Of a DNA stretch of 64,000 nucleotides, positions 1 through 13,995 are shown in pieces. The stretch spans positions 23,504,437 to 23,568,436 of the forward strand of contig JALIRH010000002.1 in assembly GCA_023055505.1 (NCBI GenBank), given 5' to 3'. Position 1 is the first letter of the stretch, and each line of letters opens with the position of its first letter. The DNA is from Callipepla californica brunnescens (taxonomy: Eukaryota; Chordata; Aves; Galliformes; Odontophoridae). The notes under the pieces were generated by a model that saw nothing but the letters and a program-made list of their open reading frames with translations, was not told the origin of the DNA and did no database searches. A program made the translations under genes and the position numbers.

Positions 1-909
1 GGCATAAGTCAGGAGGGCTTGTAGATAACATGATGGGTGTTTTAAGACTTTGAAGACATGTTCACAGTGGCTCTTCCAGTCTTGACCTGCATGGACAACT
101 AGACTGGCTGGAGCATGCCACAGCTTCCATCTGCTGTTGCCCTCAGAAATTCTACTCTTGGAAGCTAAATCATAGCAATTGAAGAGTACTGTCAGCGAAG
201 GGAGATGTACCCACAATATCTTATACCAGCAGAGGTAGGACATAGCCAGCACCTGTATCTGAACCTTGGATTTAGGAAATCCTCTCCCAAGTCAATGTTA
301 AAGTACCATAGTACACTTTTCTTTGTATCTAAGTACTGAGCTAGATTTACTTGCCTGTTTCATTCACCTGCTATTCCTACTTTTCATTAGATAGCACAGA
401 TACACAAGCTCCATTGAACTATCCACGTAAGGGTCCAGGATCTGGAAACCACATAAGTTCAAGAGCTCTGTTCACCTGATCCTCTTAGCAAATGCTGTGA
501 GATAGAGTTTACCTTAGTTTCAGGTGCCTTCCCTGCTCTGACATATATTGAGGCTGAGTAACTGGTTTGAAAATCTGCATGTCTAGGCCTTATGAAAGAA
601 ACAGAGCAACTTGTTATATTATTATGCATTATAACATGACTGTAAAAGTCAATGAAGAACAATCAAAGAGCTCAACAGTGGTTATGAAGCAAAGACTGAC
701 TGTTAAGAAATTGCAAAAGGATGGCAATAAGTACGACCTGCCTGAAAAAACAGTGATCACTGCTACAGCTCTGGTTTAATTTTCCTTGTAATAGTAAGAA
801 AGTACATTTAACTAACAGACATTCTGGTAAGTCATGTGAGAAATAGAGGTTCACGTATAAGCTATCTGAACACCTGTAAAGATTAGATGATTGGGGGACA
901 GACTTCAGA

Positions 910-957
910 CAAAACAAACAAACAAAAACACATAAACAAAACAAACAAACAAAAAAT
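910..957. repeat. (AAAC)n simple repeat
   Basis: Imperfect AAAC/AAAAC tandem units run across this stretch, interrupted once by a CACATA segment. It is a plain microsatellite with no sign of function. Confidence 0.85.
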
Positions 958-2013
958 CAACCAGAATGAAAAACAGAATTACAATGAATTGAATATTGTG
1001 GGTTATTTGGAGACCTATTTTGTTTTAAATGGTATATTCTAATCAGTTATTAAATTGAGATGATCTTACTCCTTTTGAAATAGAAACTAAGTCAAGAATG
1101 GATATCTGCCCCCTTTTAAGTGATTTTTAAAATTCCTCTTGGATCTAAACTACATCTGCTTTTGTATATGGTGTGCTTCACACGAAGATTAAAGGAAGAA
1201 CTGCAGATATTCAGGGACTTTGCTAGAATTGTTCACGTTACTCTAGCAGAGAAAATGTGCTCATTGTGCAGAGGAGAGAAGTAATCCCTGTTACTTCTGA
1301 TATTCATTGTGACGTTTCTGCTTTTTTTATTCCAAAGGAGCACTGAAGCATACTGTTCTTTAAGAAAGCCCTAATGTTACATATTAAATAAATATAATCC
1401 ATAGATACCTGTATCCTACGTCTGAACAAGGATTTGTGCGTTATTTTTCAGAGGGTATTTCAGGTAGCTTCTTCTGACCTCCAGAAAGGGTATGTTTTCC
1501 AATCCAGTAAAAGGTTTCATTTTAGCCTCAAGTATCTTTGGTAAATATGATAAACTGTCTAGTCTTGCAACAATCAGTTGACTGGATGGCATCACTTTTT
1601 CACTGTTGAAATCCATACAGTGCTTCTAAATAACAACCTATACCACTGACAAATTTAAGTTCTGGTAGACACATATTTTTTCTTTGAAATAAAATTGGGT
1701 TTGCTCCAGTGGACTTGAGATGTTAAAATTAGAAAAGATGAAACTCTGAGCAAGAATGACATTTTATACTTTCATGCAGTCATCAGTTCTTCATTGTAAG
1801 GCTTCTCATGTCTAGTTGTTACAATTGCTTCAAACTGCACTTCTGCCATGATAGATCAAATGTAGTAATCCATAAATACAGAAGTGTTTTTGTTCGTTTC
1901 CAGAATTAAAGTTAGAAATACAACAGATACTCATTATGTAAATACTACCAGTAGAAAGTTATACTAAACACATGCAAATTAAAAGCTGATAAATAGCTCT
2001 TTGTAGCTGTTAG

Positions 2014-2085
2014 TAAAACAAAATAAAATAAAAATAAAAAAATAAAAAAATAAAAAAATAAAAAAATAAAAACTAAAAAATAAAA
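2014..2085. repeat. A-rich (AAAAT / AAAAAAT)n repeat
   Basis: About 70 bases of tandem A-runs, each ended by a single T. The unit lengthens from AAAAT at the left to AAAAAAT in the middle. This could be an expanded poly(A)-like tract, but no retroposed sequence is recognised beside it. Confidence 0.9.
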
Positions 2086-3558
2086 GTAAATCTTGGAGTC
2101 TTCTTTTTATTATTTGTTCTTATGGATAAAACTATCCTTTCCACTTAAGCCTTGACATAACTATAATACTTCTGTACATATATATTCTTGTACCATTTTA
2201 CATTTTCTTTTGAGACATAAATACATATTTCCTTTCTTTTGTTCTAGAATATTGTAAAAATTGAATCCATAAATAATTATGGCAATTGCCACACAACAGT
2301 GTCATCCAAACACTGCTGGAGTGTTTCTTTCCTATCATTTCTAGCAATCCCTTATGAAACGGTTATTTCTATAATTCTTCATCAGAGCTAGTTCCAGCTG
2401 TGACATGCAGAACGTGTATATAAATGTATAACAGTATGTGACACATCAAACTGTAATGCTACAGGAGAATCTCTTATAAGTTAAAGTGTAAAAAGTGGTA
2501 ACCCATAATATTTCTCCACAGTCTTGGAAGAGCAGGAATGCTACTGAGCTTCCAGATTACAGATGTCCAAGCGTAGTTTCTGTCTCTGCTATTGATAAGT
2601 AATTTGTAGCAGTTTCTTCCAGTAATGAATATATGTGCAGGAAATGGGGTCTGAGCAATGGAGACTATATAGGTAGATGAGCCAGAAATAGATGTGAACC
2701 CTCAAAGATTTCTTCCTGTTTTGGCCCCAAAGTAGTATTACTGATGTAAAAGTCATCACAAATGCTGATTGTGTCAGCAAAAATGTAAGCTACTCATCAG
2801 GTTAGCTGACACTATGGAGAGATTCAAGCAATTAAATTCTATGATCTATTGTATTAATTTATTATGCGGCAATCTACCTATCAAATGCCATGTTGCTATG
2901 CCAGATATTAGCTGTTGTAAGGAAAACAGAATGCAGCTTGCTGAATCCTTCTGTATACCAGGTCTTCTGGCAATTTAGACATCAGAGCATCAAGTGGATG
3001 CTGAAAGTGGTTTGAAGCCGACACATAATTGATGAAGCAAGTGTGTAATAACAGAACCTCATCAAGAATGTAGAAAGCTAGTGCCTATGGACTTGTTTTC
3101 TTCTTAGGTTATTTGAATACACAGTAAGTTTGAAGCTTACAGTTCTGGAAAACAGTATTCTCTGGCTTGATTCCCTGTAACAAATGAAGATCAGACAGCA
3201 GCAGAATAAACTTCTCTTTGCTGCTTTGTAAAGTGATCAACACTAGTTCTTGCTGAACTATTAAATGCTATAAAATATTTTCAAAGTAAAATTACTTTCT
3301 TAAATTGACACTCCTCCAAAAAATTTCACTTTGATAAATTTTTTCTTTTTTTCTATGTAGAGCAGAACACATAACTAGTTTGATTGTTAATTTGCTTTAA
3401 CAAAAGCATGGAAAAAAACAACAACTTGATGTGTATTGAAAAGATTAGTATATATTTGTCAATACGTTTTAAGAAAAGGCAACTCCTGGTAAGTGACACT
3501 GCTTTCAGTTTTGTCACTGCAATGTAAGAAAGAAATAGTCTACAAGAAAGAAAGAAGA

Positions 3559-3616
3559 AATAATAATAATAATAATAGTAATAATAATAAAACTCAAAAA
3601 AACAAAAAAAAAAAAA
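3559..3616. repeat. (AAT)n microsatellite followed by poly(A)-rich tract
   Basis: About ten AAT units with one TAG interruption (3559-3590) are followed after 'CTC' by an almost pure A tract broken by single Cs (3595-3616). No flanking mobile element is recognised. Confidence 0.85.
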
Positions 3617-3869
3617 CACCAGGTTTTTAAGAGAAATTCACATTATTAATGGATAGTGGTACACTGTATCTGGGGCTACGTTTACATTATTGACTGTACA
3701 TGGCCTATTATATTTATGCATGTTTCCTTCAGACATAGGAATAAAATTAACACTGTAATACATTACAGTTCTGTAATGGTTCAGAATTTATAGATTATAA
3801 AGTACTTGTAGCAAACTTTTTTAAAAAAATACGTTATTAGCTATATAAAAATTGATGGCATTAGTAATA

Positions 3870-4130
3870 TCACAGAATCACAGAACTGTAGGTGTTGGAA
3901 GGGACCTCTAGAGATCATCAAGTCCAAACCCTCTGCCAAAGCAGCTCCCTAGCCACAGGTAGGTGTCCAGAGATGGAGACTCCACCACCTCTCTGTGCAG
4001 CCTGTGCCAGTGCTCCGTCACTGCACTAGGAAGAAGTTCCCACACACATTTGTGCAGAACCATTTCCCCTCGTCCTATCACCACACACTGCTGAGAAGAC
4101 TCCAGCTTATGCATTCTCATACTCTTAAGT
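3870..4130 (-). mobile_element. CR1 LINE 3' fragment
   Basis: The left edge has the reverse complement of the CR1 terminal repeats (CACAGAATCACAGAA), followed by the near-invariant 'TTGGAAGGGACCTCTAGAG' block and 'ATCATCAAGTCCAA', which is the CR1 3' UTR read backwards. The sequence then runs into the end of the ORF2 region ('CCTCGTCCTATCACCAC'). CR1 is a non-LTR retrotransposon that inserts as 5'-truncated copies, and this one is a severely truncated, non-coding minus-strand copy. The right boundary is approximate because similarity fades around 4108-4130. Confidence 0.93.
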
Positions 4131-7100
4131 ATTGAATTTTCTGCAATCTGAAAAATAGCAAAAGTAGTTTTGTACAGAGGTATGGTGATGTATGATCATG
4201 CAAAATTTATGACAAGGTACAGAAAAATGTTCATAAGATAGTATAAGAAATGGTCATTTTAGCATTCTTAAAATTGCCAATATTTCTTTGCAATCTCTGT
4301 TTTCTTTCTATATAGAGTTTTTGTTCCTTTGGTACTATCTTTTCGAGTCCAGCAGTTCCTGTATCCCAAATATTTCAATTTAATTAGACAAGAATCTGTT
4401 TAAAGCTATAATCGTTATTATTCTTATTAATTACTTATTATTAGCAAAGAGCAAATGCAGTAATATCAGCAAACTGTTAGTTATTATGAATGATTTCTGT
4501 GGGTTAGAGCTCACAAGGATGATTAAACTTAATAGAAAGAAATAAGAAAAGGGGAGGAACTAGAATGGATAGGGGTATTCTGGGACTAGAGAGAGGTGAG
4601 TGAATGAGATTTAGGGGAATGAGGGGAGAAAATGTTGAAACAAAAAAAAACAGTGTGGATCTGGGCTTAAAAGTCTGATAAAAATTCTGAAAATCCAGAT
4701 ATCATTGTTTTGCACTGAACTTTGTTAGGCCTTGTGCTGTCCTATTGATTCCAAAAGAGTTAGAATAATTTCTCTTTGAGGGAGTACAGGGATATCCAAT
4801 CAGTAGACCAAAGAAATAGAAGGATGAATTCTGTACTCAGCATGTTTAAATTTGAACATTATGAGATTTTCAGAGGCTTGAAACTCAGCCATATATAAGT
4901 ACCTTTTGTATAGTACCATTCATATTCTGTCAGCTAGATTTAAATTTTCACTCTCAAGGATACACTGAAATAGTATAGTTAATTAAAATTTATTTCCCCT
5001 GCTACATTCTAAAATTGAACTTTATTGATATTTAAGAGGAAATATAGCATGTGGCAGATATTTCACAGTAACTATTGAGGCTCAAACTCTGTCCAGATGT
5101 TTTAGGTGAATACATGCTTTAATTAATGGAAAATGCAAGGTGCATCTTGATGTAGACAGTGGTACAGCTACCAGCCATAATTATGAGAGCAGACAAGCGG
5201 ACACTTCACTTTTCTTCAATTTCTAACAATTAAGCTCCAGAAGTTCTGATCTGAAAATAAATCAGAAACCATGAGTTGGATTCGCCTGGCTTACAGCCTT
5301 TGCTTCTAAATAATAAACCTGCTGTGTAACTGAAATTCATTTTGGTGTATGAATTCAGAAAAAAGAGCCATTACGTTTTCAGTTAGGCCTTACTACTCCC
5401 TTTTTAAAAATCTGTGTCATTTTAAATGCATTGCTCTTACATGAATAGATTTAGAGTAATTATTGAAGTGAAAATACCAATATTAATACACTCAAGGTTA
5501 GTTTTACTTCAATAAACTGTAAGATACAGGACTTTAATATTAATTAGGAGTTATTTTAATCAGATAACTGAGTACTATTACAGTTAATATCTATAGTTAT
5601 GGTGCTTGAAGTATTATTTTAGGGTTATGAAAGGTTTTGCTTTGTCTGCATTCTGGAAAAGCTGAAAAGAAAAAAAAAAAGAGTCCTAGAGTCCTCTGTT
5701 ATTAATTCCTTTTGCTATCAGACACAGACAAAGGCTTGGTTTATCCTGTGCTTCATTCTTCAACAGGATGTTGAACCAAAGCATAGGAAATAGCAAGCTG
5801 GAATCAAACTGGGGTTAAGATTACTTATGTACAGAATTTTCTTAAATAATTTATCGGCAAATTTGCTAAGAAAACTCACCAGGATTTCTCCTTTGTCTTT
5901 TCAGAGGACCTTGAATAATTTACCAAACTATGTAGAGAGAAACAGAGAAAATAAATTGTCTCTAAGGATGCTACCACATATGGAAGGAAATCTTCATTAG
6001 TAGTAATAATTACTCTTCCTAAATCACAAAAGTTTGAATTCCAAGTTTTATCAATCTTTAATTTATCTATATGAGAAAGGTAAGTGAACACAGTGATTTT
6101 TATCACAGGTAAACTAATGACATAAAAGAAGTGACAGTTAAATCATGCAAAATGAAAAAGAACAGAACAACCCTCTTTCAGATGTTTGAATGTAGTTTCA
6201 ACAATATGGAGTAGTTCAGAATCCTTCTACTTATATGTATCTTTACTTTTTATTAACAAACATTTAACTACTTCTTGTTTTTGAGACCATTTAGCTGATG
6301 CTGCACTACATGAATTATTTTTGCAGTGCAATTATGCTGAAATCACCAAAGTAAAATTCCTGTAGGTTTTGTTTTGTTTTATCAGTGTTCTAGCCATTAT
6401 TATCCTTATTGACTTATTTATTGCTCCTTGACAAACTCCTCTGTCAGTTGCTCTAATCACCAACTTGCACAATAAAAGACCAGGAAACTAAATCTGATTT
6501 CTCTTTTCTGCTTTCATGCTGGTGTTACTTTAGTGTTTTTATTTGAACACATCTTGATTTCTACCTGTTTAATAGGATAATCAAAAAAGTGTGTTAGATA
6601 ACTTTCTACTTATTGGTGTTAAGATCCTGTCTTAACCTCATTCCAACCTCTTTCCAATTAGATTGTATTCTTTGTTGTCACTTTATGAATCAGATTAACT
6701 TCCTCTGTTGGTGTTCTCAGCAAGACAGCATCACTCTGATTTTATGATTCTGGACTGGACTCTATTACAAAGCCTTCAGCAAAGTCTAGACAAATTACAT
6801 TAACTTTATTAGATTTCTTCATCAAACTAGTAGTTTCATCAGAATTTTGTCATTGCTTTAACACAATCTGTTCTTTATGAAATTGTTTTGCTTATCGCAT
6901 ATTATGTCCTTAGTTTACTGCTTACATATTGATTCATTTACCATGCATTCTAATAAATAATATAGTAGTAATAACCTTCCATTTATTTTTGTTCCCTAAC
7001 AGAAAATTGAAATTTTATCAATCACTCTAATGAACACAGAGATGACTAAGTGACAAAATAAACAAACAAACAAACAAAATCAAACAATAAAAACAACTAC

Positions 7101-8127
7101 AATAAAAGCATGTTAAAATCTTTTTCTTTTTTTTTTTTTTCTCTGTGATTTCACAACTGCTTTTATGACTTTGTTGGATTTTTACATGAGTACCATTATA
7201 CTAATAACAGAATAACAGTTTGTTATAATAATAATTTTTACCTTAACATAATAATATAATAATATTTTTTACCTTTTACAAAAAGGATTGTCAAGTCTCT
7301 CAGATCAGCTGCAAAGAAATGGCTGATAAGTTATGTTTCTGATGACCACTGTCTTCTTTATTTTTGTTGGATGTAAGGATAAGCTCCAAAAAGCAAATAG
7401 TTATGCATCTTTTCATTTTCTGTTTGTTTTCTTTTATTTTCTTTTCCAAAGCTGCCTTTACATTTATATATAAAAATATATATATTTAATATATATTAAT
7501 GTATCTAAGTCTAAAATATTATGCACATGTGCGAATTACTCTGCATTACATTTTTATCACCACATTTCCATAATAATTGTTACTTTTTCTTTTCCTTCAT
7601 GTTACCTGAAAAAAATTCTGGCAATCAACACAACCAGGTAAAAGCTAAAGTAATATAACTTACTTTTCCCTACTAACTAATGAGAAAGAGTGAATCATTG
7701 ACAAACCCTTCCCAGGAGATGGGTAGTTTCAGCATACAACTTTTTAATATTATTTTTTTATGTGAAAAAAATTGATTTAAATTTCTTCTGCTTCCACTAT
7801 TATAAAGCTGAAGCTGTCAAGAGAGATCTAGTTCAGAATTCAAAAAAAGTCTTCATAAAGTGAGAAAAATAAAAAAAATCTTAAAAGAAGAAAGAACCAT
7901 GTTATTTAGGACTAAAGATTACAAAGAGAAAAATGCAATGTCTTCATATTGATGTTTGAAAAAGGCGAAATGGGATAATCAGTTCTTAAATCTCATAATG
8001 GATTGGAAGGGAATAGTTCCACATCAGATCTTGCAGATTAGTAAATTCTATCCTGTATTTTGGAACATCAGGACACAAGGCCAGATGCTAGGGACAAAGA
8101 ACTCTCAGCCAAGAGACTCTTGCCATC
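4131..8127. other. AT-rich non-coding sequence, no gene seen
   Basis: No gene, RNA gene or recognisable transposon is seen in these 4 kb. Open frames are 76 codons or shorter. The stretch contains an AAAC repeat (7060-7079), a poly(T) tract near 7125-7140, an ATA/ATT-rich zone with a loosely repeated 'ATAATATAATAATATT' theme (7200-7275), and an AT-alternating patch (7463-7500). Faint old repeats could be present below what can be recognised by eye. Confidence 0.65.
7060..7079. repeat. (AAAC)n simple repeat
   Basis: Short run of AAAC units, followed by a degenerate A-rich tail (CAAACAATAAAAAC). It is one of several AAAC/GTTT repeats in the window. Confidence 0.8.
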
Positions 8128-8705
8128 ACAGATTTATAGAATCATTAATCCTGGAAAAGACCACTAAGTTTGTCTAGTCCAACTGTCAACCTATCACCAT
8201 CACATCCACTAAACAATGCCCCTCAGTGCCACATCTACACATTTCTTGACCACTTCCAAGGATGCTGGCACCAACACCTCCCTAGGCAGCCTGTTCCAAT
8301 GCTTGACCACTCTTTCAGATAAGAAAATTTTCCAAATTTCCAACATAAGTGTTCTCTTGACCAACTTGAGGCCATTCTCTCTTGTCCTACTACTAGTTAC
8401 CTTGGAAAAGGCGCTAACGCCCATCCTGCTACAACCTCCTTTTAGGTATTTGTAAGAGAGTGATAAGGTCTCACCTGAGCTTTCTCTTCCCCAGATTAAA
8501 CAATCCCAGTTCCCTCAGTCACTCCTCATAAGACTTGTGTTCCAGACTTTTAATCAGTTTTTTTGCTTTGGGCATGGTCCAGCTGCTCAATATATTTCTT
8601 GTAGTGAGGGGCCCAGAACTGAAAAGAGTACCTGAGGCACAGCCTCATCAGTGCTGAGTACAGATTGACAATCACCTCCCTGGTCCTGCTGGCTACCCTG
8701 TTTTT
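8128..8705 (-). mobile_element. CR1 LINE 3' fragment, about 580 bp
   Basis: Minus-strand CR1. From the left: degenerate 3' terminus ('TAGAATCATTAATCCTGGAAAAGACC'), then 'TAGTCCAACTGTCAACC', 'GGCAGCCTGTTCCAATGCTTGACCACTCTTTC', 'CTTGTCCTACTACTAG', and the ORF2 tail read backwards ('CTCATAAGACTTGTGTTCCAGAC', 'GTAGTGAGGGGCCCAGAACTGAA', 'CTGCTGGCTACCCT'). The short open frames on both strands at 8209-8455 are remnants of this element, not genes. The copy is 5'-truncated at about 8705 and has many substitutions, so it is old. Confidence 0.93.
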
Positions 8706-11700
8706 ATTATTATCTGTATTTGTTAGATTGGCTAGGTTCAGCTGGTTTGTGATATGTGGAGACTATATCACCATTTGCAAATTTTGTATTATCATAGTAA
8801 TGCCATGATTCATTATTATTGAAAACCTTCTTTTATTTAATTCTGCCTTTTATAAACTAAGCAGTATCAGTTTATTATATTTATTAATATTCATTTGTCT
8901 GTGCTGAAGAAATTCAGGACTGTATTTCTTCATGCTCTGCTTCAGTATTAATATCTATGACTTAAGTGAAAAGTGTCTGCCACTTGACAACTAACTCCTA
9001 AATGTACACCTTTATGTGAGACATAAGCACAGAAGTTCTGAGAAGGATATGTAAGTTTATATGCAATCCCCCGTGGGAAGCTGATATGGAAAAAAAAAAC
9101 CATCCTGTTCTCAACATGACTAGTGATCTTTAAAATGAAAACAGCTGCCTAAAGGAAAGTAACTTGCAAGAAAGAAAGAAACAAATGAGGAACATAGTAC
9201 AGAAGAATGAACGCCATTTCTGAAGATGAATTTGAGCCATAACACCCAAACATATTTTCAACATGTCTTCAGTCCAAACACCTCTATATGTGAACAAGCA
9301 ATGACTGATGATCATTTGCATCATTCGAAACTGAAGTATCAAGAAATGTATTGCGCTTGCAATAGTGATAAGGGCTGCTTTGAGTCAGACCAACGTCTGT
9401 CTCCTACGTACTGCAGAGATCCTCAAGGGGACTTTTGGTCTGTAAGAACATGCAGGGTAGACAAGGAAGCAGGATGCATTAAAAAAACAAACACAGATGG
9501 AAGGACTTGTACGTGACTTTTGGGTTGAGTGTTCTGAATGTAGGTGCTGTGAATGAGGCAAAGAGCACTTGACTTGTATTATCCACGAAAGCATGAGCAA
9601 AGTTTATTATGGCTTAGGGTGCTGACCATCGCCTGCATGGAAAATTTAAGATAAACTTTTATCTTTCCCTTTCTTCATGTCTAAATTCATTACACACTAC
9701 AGTTTTCAAGTTTCGTTTCTGATTATTATTTTGCTTTGTTATTGTATTTTAACTTTTGCTTTCCACTTCTGGTGGACACTCTCATATCATTTCCTCTGTG
9801 TTTCCTATTCTATGTCTTCCTTGTATATTAAATTACCCTCTCTCTCACTTTTCATGCTGCTTCCTCCCAAACTCATTTCCACAAGAACAGTCATTGCATT
9901 TTTACTTTTTTTTCATGGCAGTGTTTGCTGGTGCATTTCATCTGCAAATAACTTCTACGTGCATCTTGCTATAATGAAAGTGATTGCTAATAATTACCAA
10001 TTGCAAAGCATCTGAATACAAATTTTCTATCATCCAAAACAATAAAGGAAGATATTATACTTCTTCAATTCTAATGTTGTAAAATGCAAGTTACAAAACA
10101 TACTATAGAATTAAAATTTGATTTTTCAGATAATTATTTTCTCTTTTCTCTCAGTCTCTTTTATTCTTGTACAATAGTAAAATATGTAAATTCATAGGAA
10201 GTATGGTTGGACCTCCAAAAGTGTACAATGAAATATTATTCAAGTGTTACATATGCAATAAAATTTTGAAATTAGCTGAACTAATCCCGGAGTCCTAGAG
10301 CCATTATTTAGTCCAAAATAAATATTATGAGCAATTAAAAACAAATAAATAAACAAAACCAACAAAAAGAAAACCACAGAAAACACACAACTGAAATACT
10401 GAATACACAAAAAGAGGTGAGATGAAAACAGAGTGGTAGATGAAATTACTATAGCACTGAAAAAAGTTCTGTAGGAAAATCTTTCTACAATTAACTTATA
10501 GGCATTTATACAGTACTGCATAGAAAACACAAAATGGACGGTAATTTTCTCTCTAATATTTATCTGTCTATAAATATTCTAAAATCTAAAAATACAGGTA
10601 GGCAGAAAGAAGTATGGAGACATGGTGTGCCCTTGAACACATCATAAGCAGATGATAGCTTAGTTTCCTGAAGAAACTGGATAAATGATGCTGCAGTCTG
10701 AGGGATTACAGCCTTATGTGTCCAGACTATTTTTAATATGGTTGAGACAAATAATACTGCTAGATATCTGCATAGTAATACTCCATATTTACATTCCAAA
10801 CCATATATTTTTATTGTAATATAGTCTGCTTCTGCTCTGTGAAAGTAGTATCTCCCCATACACAATCACGTTAATAACTAAAGCCAGTTAATACCAATAT
10901 ATTTTGGTAAGAGGAAACAAGTCTCAGAATGATATGCAATGAAGCATGTAGTGCTGACAGACTAGCATACAAATGAAATTAAATATTTTGTAGCATTTAT
11001 TTTTGTCAGGTCAGTCGCTTTTTTCTTTTTTTTTTTCCTTTTTTGACATATTTTGACTACTTAAATTCCACCCAAATACTTTTATCAAAAATTTTCCATT
11101 GAATAGCTAGACTTTATACTTTTCTCCTTTTAGGTTTTTTTGAAATGTTCTCTTATATCTATAGAACAACATGAGAGCTTTCATATACCCAACGTCTACC
11201 GAAAGAGAATTCAGTTACTCTGTACACACTTACATCTACTGAATGTCTCTGTCTTTCCTTCACTTGAAGTCTCCACGGATCATATCAGCAAAAGAATTTC
11301 AGCATACAATTCTCCCCAAAGATTAATGAATCTTTTTTTAGAGAGAGAAACATCATACTATGCTGAGGAACATTCTTCCCCAGTAATATTTGTGAAGGTG
11401 AAAGATTTACATATCAAAGGTACAGTATTTCTGTATTTAGTACCTTCTTTTAAAAATCCACCTCTCTATCTTTGAACATAACTGAAAATACACTAACTTA
11501 ACAGTGCCTCTATCTAAATTTTCTTGAACCTCTTAAACTTTGATAAAGGATTCTCTCAAAGGTAATGTAAGTAATGTTTTCCCTAGAAAATTATGTTTGT
11601 TACTTAAAAATCAGAAAATCATAGAGAATGTATTTTTAATTAGATTTATATTTATTAAAGTACTATATAGAAAATGTAGACAAATGTGTATGAAAGAATA

Positions 11701-13069
11701 GAACTAATGTTTAATATATTTTATTTCTACAGAATTTCTATGTAATATTGATATTTACAGGGGTATATTAGAAAAAAAATAACAGATCTCAGTAGAAAGT
11801 TGAAAAAATGTAAAGTCATGCCAGAGGAGTGACTCAGTGACTCAGCTCTAGAAAATATAAAAAAAAGGTTGTAATCAATAGATATGGAGCTATACTCTTA
11901 CTTAACTTCCATCAGTACTACTAGAAGTAAACCCCATAGATATGTAAAGTTAAGTCTTATCAAAAGTTGTGTTTTACAGATGGCATCATCATCAAAATTT
12001 CAGAGGCTATCCCAAATGGAAGCCATTTGGAATACAAAAAGCAGACAAGAAAATTTCAGTGAAATGGATCAAAATACCCAGTAAAAATGTTCTGGTTTAC
12101 TAAAATTTGGCCAATATAGATTTTGAAAGTCTGTATATTCAGGTGATAAAACTGATCATCACTAAAGATAGAATTAGATAATGCTTAAAAAGTATACGAG
12201 ATGGGATTAACAGAATTCCAAGAGGCAGAATTATTTCCTACTTACATAAGATTAACAGCTGAAATAATCTGAGGAAATCTGAACCAAATAAACATTACTT
12301 AGATTGTATGTGCTGTTCAGTAACATATAACTTACATTTTCTCTAGTCTAATGATTTCCAATTTATTTATTTTTAAGAAAGAAACACTTCAGACAACTAT
12401 ATTTATGACCACTTGATAGCTAAGAAGTAAAAAGAATAGTAAGCAAAAGCACTAATTCTCTTTTTGTTAAAGTAGTTTTGACTAGAGAGTGCCAGTAACA
12501 AAATTTAAATGATCACTTTTTAAAAATCAAATTTAGATTACAAAGGATTCTTCAAAAAGACAAAGAAAATTAGCATGCATCTAGAATCTCTACGTGTAAC
12601 CAAATCAGAAAAACTAGAATTAATTAAAGCAAGAATTCTATTTAATGATAAGCTAGGAAAGACTTGCTTAATCAAATGTTATGCAGAGACAGGTAGTAAT
12701 TATCCTGAAGCCTGAATGTGTTATAAATCTTCACCTGCTTGGGAAAAAATAAAAAATGTAGAGGATCAATTGGACGAAATGCAAAAGCAGAGAATTATCT
12801 TTCTCTGAATTATACTCTGTGGGCATCATAACTTGTAATACTGCCCATATCTTCCAGTAATTGAAACCCTGCGCAGAAAATAGGGTATTAAATAATGTCA
12901 ACCATATATATATGTTCCTGTTCTCCGAGTTGGAGATTTCCTGCCTCTTTGAGCCAAACTAGTTACAATGAACACTGGTAAATTAGAATTATTTAATGGG
13001 TCACTACCTAAGAGAGCTTTGCTGCATGACAAATGTATATCTCCAAAAATTGAATTATATTATTTCTTA

Positions 13070-13122
13070 CATTACTGCTATTATTATTGTCTCTATTATT
13101 ATTACTATTATTATTAATTATA
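13070..13122. repeat. Imperfect (ATT)n microsatellite
   Basis: ATT units with several interruptions (GTCTCT, ACT), then a decayed tail ATTAATTATATT. It is the complementary motif to the AAT arrays at 3559 and 13416. Confidence 0.8.
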
Positions 13123-13415
13123 TTCTGACGTTAATAAAAAAAATCTGCAGAGCTTAATCATCTATAAACAATCACTGCGTCACCAATTAAGGGTTTAATG
13201 GGTCATAATACTAACATAGAAATGTTGTTAAAATCTTTCTACTGTGATTCTATTTAGTCTTTAAATCCAAGAGGTATTACAGGGTGGCATCCAGCATTTA
13301 CATAATCTCATTACTTTCACCTGAACATCAGCTGCTTACACCAAACCTGAATTTGTGCTTAAAGATCATGTTGAAATTGTTGACATGACTTGCAAACAGA
13401 TTTTGTTTCCTTCAG

Positions 13416-13416
13416 A

Positions 13417-13449
<33 letters not shown>
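13416..13449. repeat. Pure (AAT)11 microsatellite
   Basis: About eleven uninterrupted AAT units. The poly-Asn stretch in the open frame at 13390-13581 is only the translation of this repeat. Being pure, it is likely polymorphic between individuals. Confidence 0.93.
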
Positions 13450-13450
<1 letters not shown>

Positions 13451-13995
13451 TATCTGTGGTTTTTTTGAGGTATCATTTAGGCATAAAACAAAAAGAACAT
13501 ATGAATACACACTTGAAAAGTCATAAGGGATTATTTTCTTATTCATTTCTTTTGAGACACAACATGACATCTTCTTTCTGATCTCATTGATCTCTGAAAT
13601 TTAGTCCAACATATAAAATACTTCTATAATTACCAAATTTTCCAGAGTAAATTCAGAATTCCCAAACATCACCATGTCAATTTTGTTGGAAAATGTAGTA
13701 TAGTTCAAATTATTCCTCACTTTCTGCTCTTGAATGGGACAATATTACACAGACAACAATTAAAGATGCTGGGAGAATATTAAATCAGTACTAAAACAGA
13801 GGGATCAATTTTAGCTTTGCTTTCTTATCTTGGGTTGCATATTGTAGAATTGACAGGGAAACTAAATCTAATGCAAGTGAATAGAAGCAATATATGGACC
13901 AAATATATCTGACAGTTGAGACAGTAGGTGTAAATTCCTCCTTTTCTAGTTTGGATTATTTGCAGTCTAGACCTTAGGCATTTTATTTCCAGAGA

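Larger units (their letters stand above)
1..3869. other. AT-rich non-coding sequence, no gene seen
   Basis: I see no gene in this stretch. The open frames are all under 100 codons, lie in both strands without preference, and show no recognisable domain. The stretch contains an AAAC-type simple repeat (910-957), a long A-rich AAAAAAT repeat (2014-2085), an AAT repeat (3559-3590) and an A-rich tract (3595-3616). The minus-strand 88-codon frame at 3353-3619 is simply the translation of the AAT/A-rich repeat into Tyr and Phe runs. Confidence 0.7.
8706..13995. other. AT-rich non-coding sequence, no gene supported
   Basis: No gene is supported in these 5.3 kb. The stretch has several frames of 90-112 codons: 9226-9516 plus (eight Cys codons), 9677-10015 plus, 10240-10530 minus, 10560-10865 minus and 11140-11475 plus. 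None shows a domain I recognise, and the last two are rich in hydrophobic residues as expected of translated T-rich DNA. ATT/AAT microsatellites lie at 13070-13122 and 13416-13449. Confidence 0.6.

Noticed and set aside
3353..3619. Poly-Tyr frame as a protein
   Set aside because: It is the translation of an AAT microsatellite and A-rich tract.
8209..8455. Overlapping 71- and 79-codon frames on both strands as genes
   Set aside because: Both translate a CR1 3' fragment; the minus-strand peptide end (VVKHWNRLPREV) is the usual read-through of the CR1 tail.
9226..9516. Cys-containing 96-codon frame as a small secreted protein (defensin-like)
   Set aside because: It has no signal peptide at its start and the Cys spacing fits no family I know; chance is more likely.
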